This document shows, in pieces, positions 21,925 through 32,910 of a stretch of DNA of 64,000 bases; position 1 is the stretch's first letter; the number at the start of each line of letters is the position of its first letter. Made by a program: the position numbers and the translations under genes. Source of the DNA: Mallotus nudiflorus (lineage: Eukaryota > Streptophyta > Magnoliopsida > Malpighiales > Euphorbiaceae); assembly GCA_947683625.1 (NCBI GenBank), contig CANTUR010000340.1:3567316-3631315 (forward strand), read 5' to 3'. The notes below the pieces were generated by a model, which did not search any database, was not told the origin of the DNA, and was given only the letters and a program-made list of their open reading frames with translations.

Positions 21925-23051
21925 TTAATTAGATCTTGATGATTCATTAAAAGTTATTTCACAAATAGTTTCATCCTCACTTATTTCTAAGAGTTCTAGA
22001 ATTACCATATATCCTTCTACCTTTTTATTTTTCTTATTTGGACATTCATTTGCAAAATGTCCTTTTTGCCTACAAATATAACATTTATATTCTGATTTAT
22101 TTATATTTCTATTATATTTATTTTTATATTTTCTTTTCTTGCTATAATATGGTTTTCTATATTTCTTAAAATATTTTTTCCATTTCTTTTTGTACTTATG
22201 TTTTTTATGTTCATAGGGTTCACATCCATAATTGGGTATTAATGAAAATTTTTTACAATTTAGATTTTGCTTTTTTTTAGTTTGTTTACACATTAATCTA
22301 TATTAATTTAATGACATACATTCTGTCTCTAAATACTATTGTGCAAAAGCAATTCTCGCTCCCAAAAAAATCTTTAGCTATATTTAATTCAACATATTTT
22401 TGTGATATTCTATTTCCCAATGGTGCTGGTAATTTATGAAATAATAAATTTAAATATACTTTATCTGTTGGGTCTGTTCAAGCTTTTATATAATATTCTT
22501 TGAATTTACATGCATATTCTTCAAAATAATTTATATCATATATCTGTAATTTAGCTAAAAATTCTCTATAAGTATTTTATGAAATTATTACTTCCTTATA
22601 TGTAAAATATTTTAATAATAATTTTTCATATTCTCTTACTAACTCTATGTTTTTAGTTGCACTTTCTATTCTTATTTTTTTAGTCTGTGGTAATTGCTTA
22701 AACCGACTAAAATTCCTAATAATGTTTGTTGTAATAATAATTTTGCCTTTGGAACTTCTAAACTCTTGTTATTATAGTTGAATTCATTCTTGCCCTTTTT
22801 TTAATTTCTTCTATCATATTTTCACATGTTCTTTTTAGCCAATATACTTCTCCTTTATAATTTTGATTTTCTATTATTCTTTCTTCAGGTTCATTTGAAG
22901 ATTCAGCATCTTCTCCTACGGTTGGATATTTTATTGGTGTTATGGGTGCTGTAGGTTGAAATTTTGTTTCACTCATTAAAATTTCTCTCTCTGTATCTAA
23001 ATCTTCTTTTGTATCTAAATCTTCCTCTGATGAAGATTCATTTATTTCCAT
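21925..23051 (-). pseudogene. Pararetrovirus coat protein, unit B
   Basis: The capsid precursor runs for about 375 codons on the minus strand. Its acidic N-terminus (22,758-23,051; NESSSEEDLDTKEDLDTERE) is followed by a core with a KLPAPLGNRI-type block (around 22,420), a very basic Lys/Tyr tract, and an intact CCHC zinc knuckle CYICRQKGHFANEC within the open piece 21,925-22,293. The knuckle spacing C-x2-C-x4-H-x4-C is the caulimovirid coat-protein signature for RNA binding. A frame change between the two open pieces shows that it is broken. Confidence 0.82.
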
Positions 23052-23064
23052 TATATTTATTTGT

Positions 23065-24489
23065 TCTTCTATAGCATTTGTTTTGAATTCATTAATTAAA
23101 TTTAATATTTCTTTTGAATTAGTTTCTATACTAAAAACTCCAATTTTATTCCATTCCTCATCATTATATTCAATTTCAGGATATTTTTCTCTTTTTGGAT
23201 TAATTACTCGTAATATCCTAGGATTTTTCGTTACTATGTTTTTAATTTTTATAATTTCCTCTCTAAGTTCTTCTATTTGTTCCTTAATATTGTTATATAA
23301 ATAATTTATGGAAATTAGTGTTATTTTTTCTTACTAATAATTGTTGTGTTTTTTATAATTCTATAGGGATTGCTACTCTTGCAGATTCTTCATCATAAGA
23401 TTTAACATTTTCTAGTGCTGTTTAATAAACAAAAGATTCTTCTAAAGCCATGTAATTAATTAATTTGCTTATAAATTTCTTCATATCTAAAAGTCATTTT
23501 TCTATTAAAATTTAGTTTATTTTTTATAAGTCTATACATAATATGATTATTGTCATGTTCTCAAATCCATTTTATATATTTTTTACACATATTTGCATGT
23601 TTATTTGCTAAGGATAAAATTTCTTCTTTAGTACAATTTTTTTTTACTAAGATGTCAAAATTTTTTGTTAAATTTTCCATTATCTTCTTATTTTAGCTCA
23701 TTTATTAAGTCTAATACATTTTTGTATATTTTCCCAATATTCTTTATTCACATATTGATAACTAGGATGTGTACTACCATATTTAACAAGCCAAATTTTA
23801 CTTTTTTTAAAAAATTATTTTAGCATATATTTTTGCTAATTATAAACATTCTTCTGAATTAAATGAATATTCCTCTATATCTTGATTATTTATTTTATGG
23901 ATTTAAATTTCCTTCACTAATAATAGTGTTTATAGTATCTCTAAAATTGTTAACACCATTATTTTATTATTATATTCTACTATATTTAAATTTCTAGCAT
24001 ATTTTGACTTTCTAAAAATTATTGAGTCTCTCTTTCTGAATAAATGGTTTTGTTTATTTCATCTCTTAGTAATATCATGACTGGTAACTGACTCCAATCT
24101 AATATACACATATTATCAAAATTTTATCTATTGTAGAACTCAGGATAATCTAATAGTTATAATTTCTTTTACTAATAATTCTATCATATATTGTTGATCT
24201 AATATTTTTTCAAGGGTTTTAATAATTTTTCTAGACTTTTTTTATTTTCTTGCAATCCCAATAATTTATTATACAAACAATTTCCTAAGTTTGTTATCAT
24301 ATCAATTATTAAATTTTCTACAGCATTACATTCTATACTGTGATTATTATGTGATTCTTTATAGTTATAAAATATTGTATTACTATCAAAATCTTGTCTT
24401 ATTTGTTTATTATTACTACTAATTCCTATTAACAAATGTTCAAATGTTCTTTTCATTTTTTCAGGAGTCTCTACAAATTCTTTTCTCAA
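23065..24489 (-). pseudogene. Pararetrovirus N-terminal region, unit B
   Basis: A minus-strand coding remnant between the primer-binding site and the coat protein. The longest open piece is 24,199-24,489, whose first plausible ATG is at about 24,454-24,456 (MKRTFEHLL). It is Lys/Asn/Glu-rich with a Leu-rich helix (ENLIIDMITNLGNCLYNKLL) that could be coiled. Downstream pieces shift frame repeatedly. No enzyme motif is visible. Position fits the leader ORF or N-terminal part of the first polyprotein of cavemovirus/solendovirus-like genomes. Confidence 0.55.
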
Positions 24490-24497
24490 CTAATATG

Positions 24498-24509
24498 CTT
24501 TGATACCAT
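24498..24509 (-). other. Pararetrovirus primer-binding site, unit B
   Basis: The minus strand reads TGGTATCAAAGC, one mismatch from the initiator tRNA-Met site TGGTATCAGAGC. It lies directly upstream of the viral N-terminal region, as expected for the start of minus-strand DNA synthesis. Confidence 0.72.
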
Positions 24510-24859
24510 AATTAGGATACATGCATGAAAGACAAACAAACTATCAAATGATAGACAAACTATCAAAAATTCACAATATAAATTAAAATTTCACAGAACA
24601 CAATTAATATAACTATGAATAATTAATTCATACATGCATTCAAACCATGAATAAAAAATATAGAACAAGTAAGAGAACTTATAGAGAGACAGTTTTTTAC
24701 TCACAAATATTATAAAAACTCATAGGATTTTTATTTATAAGTTTTTTATTTCTTACAATCTCTACATTACAAACTCGTACATACATACATACATACATAC
24801 ATACATGCATATATATATATATATATATATATATAAGGCTATATCTAAAATATCTAAGT

Positions 24860-24945
<86 letters not shown>

Positions 24946-26262
24946 CTATATCTAAAATATCTAAGTTTCTACATTCAAACCTTCAGACACATGGCTTGGC
25001 TACTAACTTAATTTTTATACACTTAAATTAGGCTTTTTGACAGCTAATTTTCTTTCTTTTATTTTTAGTCCAACACTTGGCACTACACCTTTAACACTTG
25101 TCTATATTTTACATTCTTACTAGTCATATAACATATGGAGGGAAGAAAATTTCAATAACAATATCACAAATGAAACCTTACGACTAATTTTACAAGTTTT
25201 ATAATAATCAATTTAAATAATAAAACAACTCTAACATTAGTAGACAAATGATCTTGAATTACTTTAGGAAAAACATAATTAGTAAAAAATTGGACATATT
25301 CAAAAATTCCTTTTAAATTGATTGGAATAAGAAAAACTACTTATATTATTAATAGAGTAGCAACAAACACACCTATTGAAACAAAAAAAAAATAAAAATA
25401 CCTTTAATATTTGAATGGTTTTGTTTATTTCATCTCTTAGTAATATAATGACTAGTAACTGACTCTAATCTAATATACACATATTATCTAAAATTACATT
25501 TGGTGGTCTTGTCTTTCTAATGTGGTGTCTACAATAGGATTTTTTATTATTATTTGGTTGTTACTAGTACTAGGTTCTCTAGATAGATTTCTTCTTCCTA
25601 TTGTTAGTTATCTTTGTAGTTCATTATAATTTTTATGTATATTTTTATTTTTCTTAGGTTTTCCTAATTTCTCAGTATTATCAAATTCTATAGTATAATT
25701 GTCAAGATAATTATAAATATTAATTATCTCCCTAGGTCTATTTTATTTACTTTTATATCATTTGACAGATTATTTGTTTATTTTTTATTTTTTACATAGG
25801 TAATACTAATTTTTTGACAGTTGTGTCTGCTATTGGCATGTTCTTCTTACAAAAAGTACAATAATGCTTTTCTTCTGATATTATTAGTCTATAGTATTGT
25901 CTACGTACTTTGTCTGAGGCTATTACTTTTCCTTATACAAAAGATTTATACCATGCTTCTATCTTTTTTGGTTTATTCATCTGTTCCTAACTGCTTTTAG
26001 AGTAGATAAGATTTCTGTTGTCGAAGTAGTACTCCCAATGGCTAGACTTTATGGCCATATTTAGTTCTCTGTAGATCACTTTCATGCTAATAGCTTTGAT
26101 AAAAGGTATATTGTTCTAAAGTTCATCCTTTTTTATTTCTTTAGTTTGTTCCTCTATCATTAAGGGTTCTTGAGTTGTTTTAAATTTTAGTACTGTCATT
26201 GGTTGACATTAGGATTGATCTTTTCCAAATTCTGGAATTATCTGATAAAGTCTTACATATAT
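24510..26262. mobile_element. Scrambled pararetrovirus mosaic, both orientations
   Basis: Five viral pieces are joined out of order. 24,510-25,130 is intergenic region matching 17,721-18,190 (minus). 25,133-25,400 is a protease-region piece matching the reverse complement of about 20,975-21,240, so it is inverted. 25,405-25,495 matches 24,035-24,120 (minus). 25,496-25,735 matches 21,480-21,720 (minus). 25,790-26,262 matches the last-ORF C-terminal block at 18,190-18,680 (minus). The order and inversion cannot come from simple decay and indicate rearranged integration. Confidence 0.8.
24779..24941. repeat. (ATAC)n and (AT)n microsatellites at the viral TATA position
   Basis: An ACAT tetranucleotide run (24,779-24,806) is followed by AT runs at 24,808-24,834 and 24,862-24,941. 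Around the second run the sequence 'aaggctatatctaaaatatctaagtttcta' (in part) is duplicated. The array grew at the place occupied by the short TATA element in units A and B. Confidence 0.9.
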
Positions 26263-26274
26263 ATATATATATAT

Positions 26275-26619
26275 ATCTTAATATTGTTGTTATATGGAAT
26301 AGTTTTAGTTAATCTAGACACCATAGTGGACTTGGAGGTTTTGTTATTATTATTATTATTATGATTATTTTGTATTAGGATTGAGATGTTGGTGGTTGTG
26401 GTTGTGATTGTGATTATATATAAATTTGAGAGTATATTTGCATTCTACAAGTGTTGAGATTGTCTAATACAGGGCAAACTCTATTGAATTTTCCTTAGAA
26501 TTTTAAAGTCAGTTCATTTTTTTATGATGAATTCCGTAAGGCTTACTAGGGGTTAGGGAAGCATTACACTTTCCCATTCCTAGTGCTGGTCATGTGCCTT
26601 TGGGGTTTGGGTCATGAAA
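26275..26619 (+). mobile_element. 3'-end fragment of a gypsy LTR
   Basis: The segment resembles the minus-strand LTR part at 36,603-37,015 and ends with the family's terminal module (TAAGGCTTACTA ... CCCATTCCTAGTGCTGGTCATGTG ... GGGTCATGA, 26,548-26,616). The final GACA end is altered to GAAA. No primer-binding site follows, and a TG/CA microsatellite (26,641-26,667) comes next. Confidence 0.72.
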
Positions 26620-26692
26620 ATATATATCGTGATAATATATATGTGTGTACACACACACACACACATAACTAAGAAAGGTTATGTATATATAT

Positions 26693-27172
26693 AAGAAAGG
26701 TTTGGTTTCAAAAGAACACTAAATTGTCTTATGTAGGTGTGCTGGAAATCCACAAGAATAAAAAATAAGTGGTATCTCAATAGTTAATGCTCAAGACACA
26801 TGACGGGAGACAAAGAGCAATTCAACAAGCTTGATGTAAAGGATGAAGGACATGTCACACTTAGGGACAATGACTACACACACACACACACATACATATG
26901 ATTAAAGGACACACCAACAATGTGTGCTTTTATAGAAGATTACACATGAACTTGCTTCCTTTGGATTATCTTAAGACTAACCAACCTAGGCCAAGAAAGG
27001 TTTGAGTTTAAAAGAACATTTAAATGTCTTATATAGGTTTGCTTGAAATCCATAAGAATAAAAAGCAAGTGGCATCTTGATAGTTGATGTTCAAGACACA
27101 TGATAGGAGACAAAAGCAATTCAACAAGAGTGATGCAAATGATGGAGGACATGTCACATTCGGGGACAATAC
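26693..27172 (+). repeat. 300-bp-period direct duplication at the truncated start of Sirevirus 1
   Basis: The Sirevirus protease-region sequence at 26,693-26,872 is repeated at 26,993-27,172, both beginning AAGAAAGGTTTG. Both copies hold the protease active-site region, and in both the glycine of the D-S-G triad is a stop. Between them lies a partial copy of the preceding gag end with a CA microsatellite (26,879-26,892). Confidence 0.8.
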
Positions 27173-27200
27173 TAGAGGAAAGATAATAGATATTAAAGAA
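27061..27200 (+). pseudogene. Sirevirus 1 aspartic protease
   Basis: The frame reads KWHLDS*CSRHM. The catalytic Asp (27,079-27,081) and Ser survive, but the Gly codon of the D-S-G triad is TGA (27,085-27,087). Downstream DGGHVTFGDN and a KIIDI.EIDN-like end match copia proteases. Dead by this stop alone. Confidence 0.72.
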
Positions 27201-27233
27201 ATTGATAATCCTTAACTCTTTTCTATACACCAT

Positions 27234-28300
27234 GTGTTGCTTGTTGATGGTTTTAAAAATAATTTATTAAGTGTAAGTCAATTATGTGACATGAAAAATA
27301 AAGTCACTTCCTATCCTAGAAATTGCTTTGTTAGTAGTCTCTATGAAGACAAAATAATTTTTTGTGGTGAAAGAGTATACAATGTTTATGTTATTAATTT
27401 GAATAAAGTTAATAACAAGGACATAAAATGCTTAGTTTCTATCTCTCATGACATATGGACATGGTGTAGAAGGTTAGGACCTGTAAATTTTAAGCTTTTA
27501 AATGATCTTTGTAAACACAAAATTGTGATTGGTTTACCTAAGCTTGAATTCACTAAGGATAAATCTTATGATGCTTACCAAAAGGAAAAACAATCCAAGT
27601 CCTCATTTAAGCTAAAAAATGTAGTGTCCACCTCTAGGCCACTTGAACTTATACATACAGATTTATTTAGACCAACTAGAGATGCTAGTCTTTATGGAAT
27701 GCACTATGCATATGTATTGGTTAATGATCACTCTAGATACACTTAGGTGTGTTTCCTTGCTCATAAGAATGATGCATTTAGAGCATTTGAAAGTTTTTCA
27801 AAAAGAATTTAAAGAGAAAAAGGTTTTTGCATTTCATCTTTTAAGAGTGATCATGAAACCAAATTTGGAAATGACTTTTTCAAAACCTTTTGCAATGAAA
27901 GTGGTATTTCACATAGTTTTTCTTCTCCTAGAACTCCTTAACAAACTGGGGTTATTGAAAGAAAAAAATAGAACTCTAGTGGAAATGGCTAGAACCATGC
28001 TTGATGAGTATAATTTATCTCTATACTCTTGAGCAAAAGTTGTTAACACGTCTTGCTACATTGCAAATTGATTATTCAAAAGACCAATTTTAAATAAAAC
28101 TTCTTATGAGCTTTCAAATAATAGAAAACTCAAAATTTCATATTTTAGAGTATTTAAATGCAAGTGCTCTATATTGAACACCAAGGATAATTTTAGGAAA
28201 TTTGATTCTAAAGCCAATGAATGAATTTTCCTAGGCTATGCAAGCATTAGTAAAGCATATAAAGTCTTTAACAAAAGAACTCTAGTAGTTGAGGACTTAA
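27234..28300 (+). pseudogene. Sirevirus 1 integrase
   Basis: Integrase inserts the cDNA into the host genome. The pre-integrase zinc finger (HHCC) is completely lost: the two His positions read Cys and Pro (WCRRLGP) and the two Cys positions read Tyr and Tyr (YDAYQK). In the core the catalytic triad is still encoded in pieces: Asp at 27,660-27,662 (LIHTDLF), Asp at 27,849-27,851 (SDHETKF) and Glu at 27,957-27,959 (VIERKN), with the D-x35-E spacing. A stop after HSRYT at 27,744-27,746, frameshifts, and a TAA in RTP*Q just before the Glu break it. Confidence 0.82.
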
Positions 28301-28500
28301 TGCATGTTGTATTTGATGAATCAAACTCACTTGATCCTATAAAGGATGCTTTTAGTGTTAATGATTTTATAGATGAGCATGTCGATGTGAACACTCAAGA
28401 AGAAAATGCTAGTAAGCCTTTGAAACTTAAAGGTCCAAGAAAGGAGGACAATGAGGAGACGTCTCAACCTACCTTAAAGGATGAACTTCCAAAGAATTAA
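28300..28500 (+). pseudogene. Sirevirus 1 integrase-RT linker
   Basis: A 66-codon open piece MHVVFDESNSLDPIKDAF ... rich in Asp, Glu, Lys and Pro. It is the variable linker between the copia integrase end and the RT and has no enzymatic motif. The equivalent stretch in Sirevirus 2 is at 41,461-41,660. Confidence 0.65.
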
Positions 28501-28599
28501 CAATTCAAGAAAGCACATCCTTAAGATATCATCATAGGTGACACTATAAAGGGGCTAACTACTAGATCTCAACTTAAGTCTATTATTAATTTAGCCTTT

Positions 28600-29400
28600 A
28601 TATCTCAAATTGAACCCAAAAATGTTGATGATGCTTTAAGTGATTAAATTTGGGTCCTTACTATACAAAAAGATTTACATCAATTTGAGAAAAAAAAGGT
28701 TTAGACCTTAGTTCTTAGACCTAAACATCATCCTATTATAGGCACCAAATGGGTGTTTAGAAATAAGATGAACCAAAAAGGCGTCATAACTAGGAATAAA
28801 GCTAGACTAGTAGCTAAAGGTTATAATCAAGAGGAAGGCATTGATTATGATGAACCCTTTACCCCAGTTGCAAGGTTAGAAGCTATTATAAAGCTGCTTG
28901 CATTTACATTGTTCATGGATTTTAAACTTTATCAACTGGATGTTAAAAGTGCATTTTTAAATGGTTTTATTAAAGAGGAGGTATATGTTGAACAACCTCC
29001 AGGTTTTGAAATATTTAATTTTCCTAATCATATATTTAAACTTTCAAAGGCATTATATGGATTAAAATAAGCTCCTAAAGCTTAGTATGAAAGGTTAAGT
29101 AACTTTTTATTAGAGAAAGGTTTCTCTAAAGGAAAGGTTGACATAACTATTTTCATAAAGAAATCCAAGCATAATTTACTTATTGCAAAAATATATGTTG
29201 ATGACATTTTATTTAGGGCTACTAACCATTACTTGTGTGAGGAATTTTCCAAGTTGATGCAAGGAGAATTTGAGATGAGCATGATGGGTGACCTTAAATT
29301 CTTTCTTGGACTTCAAATCAAGCAATGCAAAGATGGGATTTTCATTAACCAAACTAAATACACTAGGGAAATTCTTAAGAAGTTTGGCATGGGTGGAGCT
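28600..29400 (+). pseudogene. Sirevirus 1 reverse transcriptase (RVT_2)
   Basis: Copia-type RT. The open piece 28,753-29,070 contains ARLVAKGYNQEEGIDYDE, LDVKSAFLNGFIKEEVYV and KALYGLK, the standard RVT_2 blocks. Then a TAA (Gln position) and a TAG (Trp position) interrupt KQAPKAWYE. The catalytic YVDD is intact at 29,194-29,205. The remainder runs in the open piece 29,233-29,544 (LMQGEFEMSMMGDLKFFLGLQI). Confidence 0.85.
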
Positions 29401-29439
29401 AAATCAAGTAAGACTCCTATAAGTACCACCACTAAACTT

Positions 29440-30120
29440 AACAAAGACGAGAATGGTAAACCAGTTGATGAAAAGCGTTTTAGATGCATGATTGGATCCT
29501 TTCTTTATTTACTGCTAGTAGACTGGATATTATGTTTGCTATAAACTTGTGTGCTGGGTTTCAATTAAGTCCTAGAGAGTTTCATTTGAATGCAATTAAA
29601 AGAATTTTCAAATATCTTTTTAGAACAATGCATTTAGGACTTTGGTATCCTAAGAGTTCATCTTTTGACTTAATTAGTTATTCGGATGCAAATTTTTTTT
29701 GTTGTTTGCTAGATAGAAAAAGCACTTATAAAACTTATCAATTCTTAGGACAATGTTTAGTTTCTTAGTTTAGCAAGAAATAAGTTTCAATTGGCTTGTC
29801 CATCATCGAAGCCAAGTATATTGCGATAAGTCTTTATTGTTCATAAGTTTTATGGCAAAAACAATAATTATTGGACTATAGCATAAAACTTGATCACATT
29901 CCCATCAAATGTGACAATACAAGCACTATTAACTTGAGCAAGAACCCTATTCAACATTTAGAACCAAGCATATTGACAAAAGACATCATTTCTTATGTGA
30001 TCATATGCAAAATGGTGATATCTCACTTAAATTTGTTAATACAAATAATCAATTGGTTGATATCTTCACCAAACCTTTTAATGAACTGACATTAAATTTA
30101 ATTAAGCATGAACTAGGCAT
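29440..30120 (+). pseudogene. Sirevirus 1 RNase H
   Basis: The open pieces 29,484-29,768 and 29,871-30,089 carry LDIMFAINLCAGFQ, KYLFRTMHLGLWYP and SYSDANF, then IKCDNTSTINLSKNPIQH, the copia RNase H order. It ends near 30,120 with the KPFNELTLNLIKHELGI-type terminus of Sirevirus pol. Stops and a frame shift interrupt it. Confidence 0.78.
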
Positions 30121-31734
30121 AATTGATGGTTATAGTTTATCATCATTGTATGTTAAATTGCTTAATTGATGGTTGGATTGTTTAATTGAAATCATGTTAT
30201 GCTTACTGATTGCTTTGGTTATTAATTTTGATCTTAATATTATTTTAAATATTTTTTTGCTATTTAATAATTTATTATTGAATGTGTCTTTACTTTCTTT
30301 TTTGTCAGTTTTTATTTGGTTTATTTTCAGTATATTTTCAATTTCTAAGTTTTGAGCTATCTAAGTTTAGTTTATGTTCTGTTTCCTTTTGGTTTATAAG
30401 ATGTTAGTTTTATGTCTTGTTTACAATTGATATTTTAATATCATTGCAACTCTATCCTTTTCATTAATGAAATTTTTATTTTAATAAAATTTTGTTTTGC
30501 ATTTTGACAAAGGGGGAGCAATATTTGAGTTTGAATTAAAATTTTTATGCTTAATTGTTTGAATTTATTTTACATAATTTTATTTATGCATGCATAGTAA
30601 CATTGTAAGTGTGACTAGTTTTGTCACATTTTTTTAGTAAAAAGCATTGTTTTGCTTACTTTGTTTATATGTGTATATGTGTGATACTTGGCAAGATGAA
30701 CTTAAATTTTCTTAGATTTGGTCTATCCTTGTTTTCATTGTTTTAGTTCTTAGTCTTTTGTTTCCTTTAGGACTTTTGTTTCCTTTAGGAGAGATCACGT
30801 TTTGATTAGCTAAGCTTTACATGATCATGTAGTAGTTAAGTTTGTTAAGCTTCAACATAATTGCTATATGTACTATATTTGTGATGTGTTAAGTAGTACT
30901 ACATGCATTGTAAGTGCTACTAGTTTTTATAAATGTTTGAAATGATTTCACTTCATGTTGCCTAGCATTATTGTTAATGATCATGTTATCATGTTTTTTG
31001 TCATGTTAGGTCATGTTTCTCTTTCCCTTATGTTAAGTTTTTTTACCAAGGGAACAAGTTTTAAATTTATATTTCTTATCATGACCAAAAGGGGGAGAAA
31101 TAAAGGAATATATTAAATATTTTACTTGGTATTTTTTAAAAGAATTTTTTATCTATTCAATTGATATTTTTATAATTATTTTTTTCAATCTTTTATATAT
31201 GCTGTGATAATTCATTTTTTATTATGTTATGATACATAATAACATAAGTTATACTTTTTGTATTAATATCATGCATATACTATATTTCCTATGTTCATTA
31301 AAAATTTCATCTTCTGTAGTTATTTAAATTTTTATGTTTTTTTTCCTTTGATAAAAGGGGGAGAAGAATGAGATTTTGAAGGAATTAATGATGTGGATAA
31401 TTAATGACTTGGATATCACATATTTGAATTATTGTGCACTATTAAATATGATTTGGATAATGCATATTTGAATTAATGTGCACTCTTTAATATTTTTTAC
31501 GTACATTAGAATATTTGAATACTTGATGGTTAAATTTAGGCTTTATTGGATTAAATTCATATGCCTATGCCTTTAAATGCTCATTTTTTTTAACCATCCA
31601 AGCATATATTTAGGGAGGGCATGTTAACAATTCTTAAAACCCTTAATACATGTTAAAAAGGAGCAATTAAGCAAAGTTACACACACTTGCACTTATGATT
31701 TATTCTCTATTATTCAAACTTGTTTGTTAAATTC
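30121..31734 (+). other. Sirevirus 1 non-coding 3' region with repeated polypurine tracts
   Basis: AT-rich sequence between pol and the 3' LTR with no envelope-like ORF. It contains several AAAGGGGGAG tracts (near 30,510, 31,087 and 31,355) before the functional one at 31,735-31,746. Repeated polypurine-tract copies in this position are a known structural hallmark of Sireviruses. Confidence 0.7.
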
Positions 31735-31746
31735 AAAAGGGGGAGA
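31735..31746 (+). promoter_or_regulatory. Polypurine tract of Sirevirus 1
   Basis: AAAAGGGGGAGA directly before the LTR start TGTTGAATATTTGC. It is the plus-strand primer site and fixes the LTR boundary. Confidence 0.8.
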
Positions 31747-31747
31747 T

Positions 31748-32711
31748 TGTTGAATATTTGCATTATTAAGTGTTAATCTATTCCTATTTTGACTCTAACA
31801 AACATCTTTGGATCACTAATGTTCTTTGTTTAAGTGTGATTATAAGTATATATAAAATATTACTCTCAACGAAAGCCATGTCAAAATTTAGCTTAGTAGA
31901 GGGTTACGACTAAAGCAAGGATGCCATGGTGGAAAGCTTATAATTCAACTCAGTAGAAGGCTGCGACTAAAGCAAGGCTACCATAGTGATAGAAAGCCAA
32001 GTCAAAATTTAATTCAGTAAAGGGCTATGATTGAAGCAAGGCTGCCATGGTGATAGAAAGCCAAGTTAAAATTTAGCTTAATAAAGGGTTGTGATTGAAA
32101 CCTTACTTGCATAGTGACAATAAATATTCAATAGTCATATTTTTGAAATTATTGAAGGAAAGAGACATTGGAAACATAATCATTGGCTCCAACAACCATA
32201 TTTTTAAAGCTTAATCTATAACTATGTGCTCTAGAGTTGTGATAACTAGAAGACATATTACATTACTCTTTGATTATCAAAAAAAATTGTAAGCATTCAT
32301 TAAGTTGCATTTTTTTCTTTGTATCAATATTATTTGTATTGATGAACTCTTATGAGAGTTGGTTGTGTGATAGAAATAAGACTTCATCTTTATCTAATTC
32401 TTGGGATAGATTAGAAGGGAAGTGCGGTATATTTTTAATGGAATTCGTATAAGTTTTTAGCTATTAAAACACTTGGGAATTTGTTAAAAAGTTAGCCTTA
32501 AAACTCTTATTTATGTAAGGTTGAAGAGTAAGTCTCAAACTCTTGTAATCTTAATCTTGTGAATAAGATTGTGGATATTGAAAAATCCTAACTTGGGGAT
32601 AAGTTAGGTGGAGACATATGATTATTAAGAATCTGAACTCCTTAAATTTTTGTATTCATTGTTCTAAAAACCTTCATTAGCCTTATTCAGCCCCCCTCTA
32701 AGGCACTTTCA
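31748..32711 (+). mobile_element. 3' LTR of Sirevirus 1 (964 bp)
   Basis: Starts TGTTGAATATTTGCATTATTAAG after the polypurine tract (first 20 bases shared with the LTRs at 37,016 and 44,914) and ends GGCACTTTCA. Its centre differs from the 37,016 LTR: it carries a 60-64-bp tandem repeat (31,872-32,105) where that LTR has a different repeat block. The two become collinear again at ATTGAAGGAAAGAGACATTGG (32,150). Confidence 0.85.
31872..32105 (+). repeat. LTR-internal tandem repeat, about 3.7 units of 60-64 bp
   Basis: Units start at 31,872, 31,933, 31,993 and 32,057, each beginning AAAGCC(A/T) and containing CAGTA.AGGGCT..GA(C/T)T(A/G)AAGCAAGG and TGCCATGGTG. They are present only in this Sirevirus LTR, not in its relatives in the window. 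Confidence 0.85.
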
Positions 32712-32873
32712 CATACATATACATATACATATATATATATATACACACACACACACACTCAACTATCTCTTTGAAATTTTAATTATTTCTTAAAAGCTAT
32801 TTTTAGTTTCATGATTTGAATATGTTAATTGTAATTTTTTTTCAAAATCAAGTCATATATTTTTTAGTCATTC

Positions 32874-32910
<37 letters not shown>

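Larger units (their letters stand above)
17711..24509 (-). mobile_element. Endogenous pararetrovirus unit B, about 6.8 kb
   Basis: A near full-length viral unit on the minus strand, bounded by primer-binding sites at 24,498-24,509 and 17,711-17,720. Minus-strand order: PBS, N-terminal region, coat protein with zinc knuckle, partly deleted movement protein, protease, RT-RNase H, a separate last ORF with a coiled-coil start, intergenic promoter region. Coat protein before movement protein in the first large ORF, RT in the next and a last ORF overlapping its end is the arrangement of cavemoviruses and solendoviruses. All ORFs are broken, so the copy is not functional. Confidence 0.8.
26693..32711 (+). 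mobile_element. Sirevirus 1 (Ty1/copia), 5'-truncated
   Basis: Remnant of a Sirevirus: end of gag, protease, integrase, RT, RNase H, a 1.6-kb 3' region with repeated polypurine tracts, then a 3' LTR. The 5' LTR, primer-binding site and most of gag are missing. Assignment rests on copia domain order (integrase before RT), the pol blocks STSRPLELIHTDLF and NTKDNFRKFDSKANE, repeated AAAGGGGGAG tracts, and an LTR nearly the same as that of the element at 37,016. Confidence 0.85.
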
